The notes below the pieces were generated by a model. That model was not told the origin of the DNA, searched no databases, and worked only from the letters and a program-made list of their open reading frames with translations. A stretch of 13,136 nt of DNA, taken from NCBI GenBank assembly GCA_002344885.1, contig DDUQ01000023.1, positions 1 to 13,136 of the forward strand. Reading direction: 5' to 3'. Shown piece by piece: positions 6,390-13,136 of the stretch. The DNA is from Comamonadaceae bacterium UBA2334 (lineage in GTDB: Bacteria; Pseudomonadota; Gammaproteobacteria; Burkholderiales; Burkholderiaceae_C). A program made the translations under genes and the position numbers. How positions within the stretch are numbered: the first letter of the stretch is position 1; every line of letters starts with the position of its first letter.

Positions 6390-7058
6390 ATGTACCAGCC
6401 ACGGCATTTCGATGTCAGCGACACCGCCACCCTGCACACCGCCATGCGTGCCCACCCCTTGGCCACGCTGATCACGCTGCAGGGCGGCGAACTGGTGGCA
6501 GACGAGGTGCCCTTTTTTCTCGATGCCACCCCCACGTCCTCGCACCCGCTTGGTGTGCTGAAGGCCCATGTGGCGCGCGCCAACCCACTGTGGCAGCGGC
6601 ACGATCCATCGCACAACGTGCTGGTGGTGTTCAAAGGGCCGCAGGCGTATGTGTCACCGTCGTGGTACGCCACCAAGGCCGAACACGGCAAGGTGGTCCC
6701 CACCTGGAACTACATCGTCGTGCAGGCCGGCGGCCGCCTGACCCACAAGGATGGCGATGCGGTCTGGCTGCGCGCGCAACTTGATGCAATGACGCACAGC
6801 CAGGAAGGCCGTCGCGCCACCCCATGGCAAGTGGACGATGCGCCGGCTGACTACATTGCGCAAACCATGAGGGCCATTGTCGGGATCGAAATTCCCATCG
6901 ACAGCTTGGTGGGCAAGTGGAAAGTCAGCCAGAACCAGCCGGCCCAGAACCGGGAAGGCGTGCTGCGCGGCCTGACTGACACCGCACGCCACGCACCCGA
7001 TTCCGTTACCCTGGCCATGGCGCAAGCCGTTCGCGACCAAGGCACTGCCACCACTTGA
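6390..7058 (+). CDS. PaiB-like FMN-binding split-barrel protein
   Basis: This 222-residue protein belongs to the PaiB/FMN-binding negative transcriptional regulator family. Typical segments are MYQPRHF at the N-terminus, GPQAYVSPSWYATK at 83-96, VPTWNY at 103-108, and KWKVSQNQP at 176-184. The family name comes from Bacillus PaiB, but most members are flavin- or heme-binding split-barrel proteins of unknown reaction, so a regulatory role should not be assumed. It lies 65 bases after the aminotransferase and 59 bases before the semialdehyde dehydrogenase on the same strand. It could be part of the operon, but what it does for beta-alanine breakdown is not apparent. The ribosome-binding site is weak (AAGAAG). 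Confidence 0.85.
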   Translation: MYQPRHFDVSDTATLHTAMRAHPLATLITLQGGELVADEVPFFLDATPTSSHPLGVLKAHVARANPLWQRHDPSHNVLVVFKGPQAYVSPSWYATKAEHGKVVPTWNYIVVQAGGRLTHKDGDAVWLRAQLDAMTHSQEGRRATPWQVDDAPADYIAQTMRAIVGIEIPIDSLVGKWKVSQNQPAQNREGVLRGLTDTARHAPDSVTLAMAQAVRDQGTATT

Positions 7059-7117
7059 TTTTCAAGGTTTTTTCGGCTCCACCGCTTATTCATATTCACT
7101 AGTTTGCTATCACTCAT

Positions 7118-8614
<1,497 letters not shown>

Positions 8615-8738
8615 ACGATAGCCCACCGTGCGAAATGTGTCCGTCGCGGGCCTGCGGACGCAACTCGCCAACGAAACATGGCCGCCAATTGAGGCATGAT
8701 GGAGGGCTGTTTGAGTCCGGTGCCGGAGATTCGCCATC

Positions 8739-10139
8739 ATGAATATTGTTCAGAAATGTCTTTGTTACTGTGCTTGTCTGCTGGTTGTCGCGTGCGGTGG
8801 TGGGTACGAAGGCACTGCACCGCCCATTGATTCAAGCAGCCAGTCGCTCAAAGTTGTCGGTGCAGCCCACATCACGCTGGTTCCATCCGAAATGGGGCGC
8901 GTTGAGGTCAGCGGGGGTACCCGGCCCTATTCAGTCGCCAGCAGCAACACCGCTGTTGCTTTGGCTTCAGTCAGCGACAACATTTTGAGTGTCGCCGCCG
9001 TGCGTGGGGATCTCACGCCTATAACGGTGACCGTTACCGACGCAAAGAACACAAAAACCAGTCTGCAGGTGACCGTTACGAACAGTCCGCAGCAAGGAAT
9101 TTTTACGCTGTCGGAGCGTGTTTTTTCTGTTCAACCGGGCACGTACAAACCGATCACCATCACGGGTGGAACCGGTCCTTTCACAGCGGTATCGCTCTCA
9201 CCAATCGTCGAAATTATCGCCATTGAGGGTAATGTCATAACCGTCAATGGGGTATCCGAGGGCTCGAGCGCCGAGGTCAAGATTTTTGACACCAAAGGCG
9301 TCACGCAATCAGCGTTTGTCACTGTTTCGGCACCCATTCCCTCGTCATCCGGACTCGCTCTTTTTAGCAACTTGCCGAATCTTTTCAGTCTGCGACCACA
9401 CAACACCGTGACGTATACGCTCGGTGGAGGAATACCTCCGTACACCTTTAAATCGTCAAATCCAGCAGTGCTTGCCGGTGAGATTCGCGGTGCTGCGTTG
9501 ATTTTGAAACCAGGCTCAGCCGGCAACGCAATCGTTTCCATCACTGATTCGAGCGTGCCTACCAAGAGTTTGTCGCCGAGTCCCCAAGCGTACGTTCAGA
9601 CCACCTCAGCGCCGCTGACCTTGGCATTGACCTCTGTTTCTGGAGAGAAGGGTACCAGCCAAACCATCGGCATTTCAGGGGGAATGCCGCCATATCGCGC
9701 CATAACTACTGCGACAACATTGATCGCCAACGGCCAGATTGTGAATAGTGACGAACTCAATGTTTCATTTCTTGACGTTGGCGGACCATGGGCAATAACT
9801 GTTCAAGATGCCGTGAACTCGTCTGCCACACTGTTTGTCACTACAACGCCGGTCCCGCCAAGCGTGTCTATCTCTCCGTCTGCCATCACTATTCCTGAGA
9901 CACTCCCCGCTGCGATCAATCTACGCCTGCTTAACGGTAACAATCCCTATCAAGTCTTCAGTAGCCACCCTGGCCTTTTGAGTGCAAGCGTTTCAGATAA
10001 TGGCGAGACGCTTCTGGTCAAGTCACCTGCAACACCATGCGTAAGCGGCAACACCTTGGTCACGATTTCGGTTATCGATGCCAAATTCAATATTGCAACG
10101 ACTGCCATAACCATCCAAGACAATGGCGCGTGTCCTTGA
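8739..10139 (+). CDS. Putative outer-membrane lipoprotein with five ~85-residue repeats
   Basis: This 466-residue protein begins with a short lipoprotein signal peptide: K6, hydrophobic core, lipobox VVAC with acylated C19, followed by G20, which favours the outer membrane. The remainder is Ser/Thr/Val-rich and predicted mostly beta. It repeats a Gly-Gly-x-x-Pro-Tyr/Phe motif with Y/F at 64, 148, 235, 319 and 404, spaced 84-87 residues, and each unit then shows SSNPAV-like and ITVTDA-like strands. Five immunoglobulin-like domains are likely. C434 and C465 could form a disulfide in the last one. No named family is recognised, and a surface adhesion or envelope role is only inference. GGAG ends ten bases before the start. 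Base composition is visibly more AT-rich than in the catabolic genes upstream. Confidence 0.8.
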   Translation: MNIVQKCLCYCACLLVVACGGGYEGTAPPIDSSSQSLKVVGAAHITLVPSEMGRVEVSGGTRPYSVASSNTAVALASVSDNILSVAAVRGDLTPITVTVTDAKNTKTSLQVTVTNSPQQGIFTLSERVFSVQPGTYKPITITGGTGPFTAVSLSPIVEIIAIEGNVITVNGVSEGSSAEVKIFDTKGVTQSAFVTVSAPIPSSSGLALFSNLPNLFSLRPHNTVTYTLGGGIPPYTFKSSNPAVLAGEIRGAALILKPGSAGNAIVSITDSSVPTKSLSPSPQAYVQTTSAPLTLALTSVSGEKGTSQTIGISGGMPPYRAITTATTLIANGQIVNSDELNVSFLDVGGPWAITVQDAVNSSATLFVTTTPVPPSVSISPSAITIPETLPAAINLRLLNGNNPYQVFSSHPGLLSASVSDNGETLLVKSPATPCVSGNTLVTISVIDAKFNIATTAITIQDNGACP

Positions 10140-10165
10140 GCGCTTTTTTGTGTTTATACGTAAGT

Positions 10166-10192
10166 TTGAAAGAGCCACCCCTTACCTATAAT
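10166..10192 (+). promoter_or_regulatory. Candidate promoter of the cytochrome c gene
   Basis: A perfect TATAAT -10 box lies at 10187-10192. The best -35, TTGAAA at 10166-10171, gives a short 15-base spacer; shifting the -35 reading to AGTTTG (10164-10169) gives 17. Initiation near 10199 would give a leader of about 30 bases before the start at 10229. The -10 is convincing and the -35 is uncertain. Confidence 0.5.
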
Positions 10193-10228
10193 CAAGAAAG
10201 TTTTTCCAATCACATAGCGAATCTCGAC

Positions 10229-10681
10229 ATGTCCAATCAGTCTTTGAAAACAGCCGTTTTTGCTTTTGGCGCGCCACTGGTGTTGGCTGCTGCCTTGGTC
10301 TCCAACTTTGCGGTGGCCAATCCATCCAAGGCCGGCTATGACAACTCAGATCTGGCTACGGCGATTCGCATTCAGAAGGTGGGTTCTGTCGCGTTACAGG
10401 GTGGCGCACGCAAAGTGAGGGATGGTGCAGAGGCTTACACCGCACAGTGCGCCGCTTGCCACGCCGGTGGCCTGGTTGGCGCACCCAAATTTGGCGATAC
10501 CGCTGCATGGGCACCCAGAATCGGGCAAGGCTTTGCTGCGTTGCTGAAGTCTGTGATGGGCGGCAAAGGCGCAATGGGAGCTCAGGCAGGCGGTGCGCTG
10601 TCTGACTTGGAAATTGAGCGGGCATTGGTTCACCTGGCTAATGCTGGGGGCGCGAAGTTCCCCGAACCCGCTGCCAAGTGA
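10229..10681 (+). CDS. Periplasmic class I cytochrome c (cytochrome c5 family)
   Basis: This 150-residue protein has a Sec signal peptide (K7, hydrophobic 9-27, likely cleavage after AVA at about residue 30). The mature domain carries one heme-binding motif, CAACH at 74-78, with M116 in KGAMGAQAGG as the probable axial methionine. The 'GAEAYTAQCAACHAGGLVGAPKFGD' region and the C-terminal 'DLEIERALVHLANAGG' helix are typical of cytochrome c5-like electron carriers. It would shuttle electrons in the periplasm; partners are unknown. The frame is open back to 10037, but the start at 10229 is chosen because it puts the signal peptide at the N-terminus and lies after a TATAAT box. The gene ends just before a strong terminator and is convergent with the ATP synthase operon. 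Confidence 0.9.
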   Translation: MSNQSLKTAVFAFGAPLVLAAALVSNFAVANPSKAGYDNSDLATAIRIQKVGSVALQGGARKVRDGAEAYTAQCAACHAGGLVGAPKFGDTAAWAPRIGQGFAALLKSVMGGKGAMGAQAGGALSDLEIERALVHLANAGGAKFPEPAAK

Positions 10682-10709
10682 CGGTTCGCTTTTAAGGCCG
10701 CTTTCAATC

Positions 10710-10736
10710 AAAAAGCCAGCGTCAGCTGGCTTTTTT
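10710..10736 (+). terminator. Rho-independent terminator of the cytochrome c gene
   Basis: An AGCCAGC/GCTGGCT stem (10714-10720 and 10725-10731) with a GTCA loop is flanked by an A-run on the left and a T-run on the right. The symmetry lets it act in both directions, but its place after the cytochrome stop suits the plus strand. Confidence 0.9.
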
Positions 10737-10802
10737 GCTTACAGAAGCATCACAATTTGGCTTCTTCAATGGGTCCTTGGCATCCGCCCAGTGGCCAAGA
10801 GA

Positions 10803-10835
10803 TAAAAAAACCGGCCTGTGGGCCGGTGTTTTTTT
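10803..10835 (-). terminator. Rho-independent terminator of the ATP synthase operon
   Basis: An ACCGGCC/GGCCGGT stem (10810-10816 and 10821-10827) with a TGTG loop lies between an A-run and a T-run. On the minus strand it follows the atpC stop by about 20 bases and ends in seven T residues, so it should end the atp transcript; it is also usable from the plus side. Confidence 0.92.
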
Positions 10836-10854
10836 GGCAATCCCGAAGGATGTC

Positions 10855-11271
10855 TTATTTCTTCTGACGATACTTGCGCAGCGCTGCAATCTGAGCGGCC
10901 ATGACCGACAGCTCAGACGTTGCACGGGCAATATCGATGTCGCTCTTGGCGTTTTTGATGGCTTCTTCTGCGGCCTTGCGGGCTTCGGCCGCTTTGGCTT
11001 CATCCAAATCTTTGCCGCGAATCGCCGTGTCACTCAGCACGGTAATATGAGACGGTTGTACCTCAAGAATACCGCCGGCGACGAACACAAACTCCTCGCC
11101 GCCATCTGCCAATTCAATCCGTACCGCACCAGGTTTGATACGGGTGATCAGCGGTACGTGGCCGGGCAATATGCCCAACTCACCTGCCTCGCCAGGCAAC
11201 GCGACAAACTTGGCCGGGCCACTGAAGATCGACTCTTCAGCACTGACCACATCCACTTGAATTGAACTCAT
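10855..11271 (-). CDS. atpC: ATP synthase F1 epsilon subunit
   Basis: The 138-residue epsilon subunit of the F1 central stalk couples rotation to catalysis and can inhibit ATP hydrolysis. The N-terminal beta-sandwich (about 1-87) contains the family segments SIFSGPAKFVALPG, GELGILPGHVPLIT and FVAGGILEVQP. The C-terminal helical hairpin rich in Ala, Lys and Glu (about 90-138) completes normal length. The start at 11271 follows AAGGAAAC; an upstream in-frame Met at 11298 lies inside a hairpin and is unlikely. It is the last gene of the atp operon, 65 bases after atpD, with a terminator shortly downstream. Confidence 0.97.
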   Translation of the reverse strand: MSSIQVDVVSAEESIFSGPAKFVALPGEAGELGILPGHVPLITRIKPGAVRIELADGGEEFVFVAGGILEVQPSHITVLSDTAIRGKDLDEAKAAEARKAAEEAIKNAKSDIDIARATSELSVMAAQIAALRKYRQKK

Positions 11272-11290
11272 TTGGTTTCCTTTGCGGACA

Positions 11291-11311
11291 CACGGCACTC
11301 ATGGTGCCGTG
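11291..11311. other. Strong hairpin in the atpD-atpC gap
   Basis: CACGGCAC and GTGCCGTG form a perfect 8-bp inverted repeat around a five-base loop, twenty bases upstream of the atpC start. There is no T-run, so it is not a typical terminator. It may stabilise or mark a processing point in the mRNA between two subunits that are needed at 3:1 ratio. The structure is seen directly; the role is inferred. Confidence 0.6.
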
Positions 11312-11336
11312 CGCTTTCGTCTGAATTCAACTGCAA

Positions 11337-12746
11337 TCAAGCAGCCATCTTCTTGGCCTTCTCGAAGGCTTCGTCAATCGTGCCGACCATGTAGAAAGCC
11401 TGCTCAGGCAAATGATCACATTCTCCGGCGACAATCATCTTGAAACCACGGATCGTCTCAGCCAGAGGAACATACTTGCCTGGAGAACCGGTGAACACTT
11501 CGGCCACGTGGAAAGGCTGGCTCAGGAAACGTTGGATCTTTCGAGCGCGGGCCACAGCCAGCTTGTCTTCGGGCGCCAGTTCGTCCATACCGAGAATGGC
11601 GATGATGTCGCGCAGTTCTTTGTAACGCTGCAGTGTGCCTTGCACAGCACGCGCTGTGGAGTAATGCTCTTCACCCACGACCAGCGGATCGAGCTGGCGG
11701 CTGGTGGAATCGAGTGGATCCACGGCGGGATAGATACCCAGCGCAGCAATGTCACGCGACAACACAACGGTCGAATCCAAGTGGGCAAAGGTGGTGGCAG
11801 GAGACGGATCGGTCAAGTCGTCAGCTGGCACGTACACGGCCTGAATCGACGTGATAGAACCCACCTTGGTGGAAGTGATCCGCTCCTGGAGGCGACCCAT
11901 CTCTTCTGCGAGTGTAGGCTGATAACCCACCGCTGAAGGCATACGACCCAACAGAGCCGACACTTCTGTACCGGCCAGTGTATAGCGGTAGATGTTGTCA
12001 ACGAAGAACAACACGTCACGGCCTTCGTCACGGAAAGATTCGGCAATCGTGAGACCGGTCAAAGCGACGCGAAGACGGTTGCCCGGTGGCTCGTTCATCT
12101 GACCGTAAACCATCGACACCTTCGACTCGCCGAGGTTCTCCAGGTTCACCACACCGGAGTCAGCCATCTCGTGGTAGAAGTCGTTGCCTTCACGGGTACG
12201 TTCACCCACACCTGCGAACACGGACAAACCAGAGTGCGCTTTGGCGATGTTGTTGATCAACTCCATCATGTTCACGGTCTTGCCCACGCCGGCACCACCG
12301 AACAGACCCACCTTGCCGCCCTTGGCAAACGGACAAACCAAGTCGATCACCTTGATGCCTGTTTCGAGCAACTCCTGGGAAGGAGACAACTCGTCGTATG
12401 CAGGCGCTTTGCGGTGAATGGAGGCCGTCAACTCCTGGCTGACCGGGCCGCGCTCGTCAATGGGAGTACCCAACACGTCCATGATGCGGCCCAATGTGGC
12501 CTTGCCGACGGGCACCATGATGGGCGCGGACGTGTTGGTCACGACCATGCCACGACGCAGGCCGTCAGACGAACCCAGCGCAATGGTACGCACAACACCA
12601 TCGCCCAGCTGCTGCTGGACTTCCAGGGTCAGCGCAGACCCGTCCATCTTCAATGCGTCATAAACCTTGGGCATCTGGTCGCGCGGAAACTCCACGTCCA
12701 CCACAGCACCGATACACTGAACAATCTTGCCTTGAACTTGAGCCAT
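11337..12746 (-). CDS. atpD: ATP synthase F1 beta subunit (catalytic)
   Basis: The 469-residue catalytic subunit of F1F0 ATP synthase has the standard length. Key features are the Walker A GGAGVGKT at 150-157, the catalytic GERTREGNDFY with E182 and R183, the Walker B LFFVD ending at D250, and ALGIYPAVDPLDSTSR at 335-350. It works with the alpha subunit as an alpha3beta3 ring on the cytoplasmic side of the inner membrane. It sits between atpG and atpC as in the common atp order, 43 bases after atpG. One slight variation is Y255 in DNIYRYTLAG, where many homologues have Phe. Confidence 0.99.
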   Translation of the reverse strand: MAQVQGKIVQCIGAVVDVEFPRDQMPKVYDALKMDGSALTLEVQQQLGDGVVRTIALGSSDGLRRGMVVTNTSAPIMVPVGKATLGRIMDVLGTPIDERGPVSQELTASIHRKAPAYDELSPSQELLETGIKVIDLVCPFAKGGKVGLFGGAGVGKTVNMMELINNIAKAHSGLSVFAGVGERTREGNDFYHEMADSGVVNLENLGESKVSMVYGQMNEPPGNRLRVALTGLTIAESFRDEGRDVLFFVDNIYRYTLAGTEVSALLGRMPSAVGYQPTLAEEMGRLQERITSTKVGSITSIQAVYVPADDLTDPSPATTFAHLDSTVVLSRDIAALGIYPAVDPLDSTSRQLDPLVVGEEHYSTARAVQGTLQRYKELRDIIAILGMDELAPEDKLAVARARKIQRFLSQPFHVAEVFTGSPGKYVPLAETIRGFKMIVAGECDHLPEQAFYMVGTIDEAFEKAKKMAA

Positions 12747-12789
12747 GATTGAATCCTTTAGTTTTCTCTAATATGGGTTGAGTGCTGCG

Positions 12790-13136
12790 TCAGACTGCCG
12801 CGGCACCAGCCACGATTTCCGAGAGCTCTTTGGTAATGGCGGCTTGACGAGTCTTGTTGTAGACAAGCTTCAACTCAGCAATCACATTACCGGCGTTATC
12901 TGTCGCAGCCTTCATGGCCACCATCCGCGCGGACTGTTCCGATGCCATGTTTTCCGCGACAGCCTGGTACACGAGCGCCTCGATGTAGCGGAGCAGCAAG
13001 TCATCGATCACGCTTGCAGCATCCGGCTCATAGATGTAATCCCAGCTGTGGCCACCGCCTTCACGGAGCGTCTCAGCCTTCAGGGGCAGCAGCTGCTCGA
13101 TGACGGGTTCCTGCTTCATGGTGTTGATGAAGCGGG
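12790..13136 (-). CDS. atpG: ATP synthase F1 gamma subunit (C-terminal part, cut by window edge)
   Basis: The visible 114 residues begin in frame at the window edge with RFINTMKQEPVIEQLLPL and continue to a normal C-terminus. The final helix segment SEQSARMVAMKAATDNAGN is the highly conserved gamma C-terminal signature, which forms the rotor shaft inside the alpha3beta3 ring. The Met at 13119 is internal, not the start; the gene continues beyond 13136. It lies upstream of atpD in the operon. Confidence 0.97.
   Translation of the reverse strand, partial: RFINTMKQEPVIEQLLPLKAETLREGGGHSWDYIYEPDAASVIDDLLLRYIEALVYQAVAENMASEQSARMVAMKAATDNAGNVIAELKLVYNKTRQAAITKELSEIVAGAAAV

Noticed and set aside
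10037..10228. N-terminal extension of the cytochrome c frame
   Set aside because: It overlaps the end of the lipoprotein gene and the TATAAT promoter, and it would bury the signal peptide.
12171..12752. Plus-strand frame of 193 codons opposite atpD
   Set aside because: atpD is certain; the antisense translation is His- and Gln-rich without motifs.

Overview
The window looks like a GC-rich betaproteobacterial chromosome, most likely Burkholderiales (Comamonadaceae-like). This is inferred from the ATP synthase and cytochrome c protein sequences, codon use and the beta-alanine gene set; nothing here fixes the species. It has four blocks: the end of a tRNA-linked integrative element (1-3714), a beta-alanine/malonic semialdehyde catabolic cluster with a divergent LysR regulator (3873-8614), a lipoprotein and a c-type cytochrome (8739-10681), and the 3' end of the ATP synthase operon on the minus strand (10855-13136).

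Block 1. A compact minus-strand operon encodes a small excisionase-like DNA-binding protein (2757-2515), a tyrosine recombinase (2522-1233, overlapping the previous gene by 8 bases) and an HD-domain protein with an OB-like N-terminal half (1222-101, ten bases after the integrase stop). A Cro/C1-type regulator (2888-3160) diverges from them. The shared control region has a well-formed promoter for the operon, a perfect 16-base palindrome and several copies of a CGTTTGATA word. A 478-base gene-free stretch leads to a complete tRNA-Arg(CCG) gene whose 3' end faces the element. It holds three copies of a GGCAC word phased every 11 bases, plausible recombinase-binding sites. A near-identical 41-base copy of the tRNA's 5' half lies 54 bases upstream of the intact gene. 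The far end of the element is outside the window.

Block 2. A LysR-type regulator diverges from an omega-amino acid (beta-alanine):pyruvate aminotransferase. A PaiB-like FMN-binding protein and a CoA-acylating methylmalonate/malonate semialdehyde dehydrogenase follow. Together the two enzymes would convert beta-alanine to malonic semialdehyde and then to acetyl-CoA. A LysR-style dyad lies in the divergent promoter region.

Block 3. A lineage-type lipoprotein made of five repeats of about 85 residues is followed by a periplasmic class I cytochrome c5-like protein with its own promoter and a strong terminator. Its terminator and that of the ATP synthase operon stand close together between the convergent transcripts.

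Block 4. atpG (partial), atpD and atpC are in the usual order. A perfect 8-bp hairpin lies between atpD and atpC. The most interesting parts for follow-up are the integrase/HD-protein operon, its control region, and the duplicated tRNA half.
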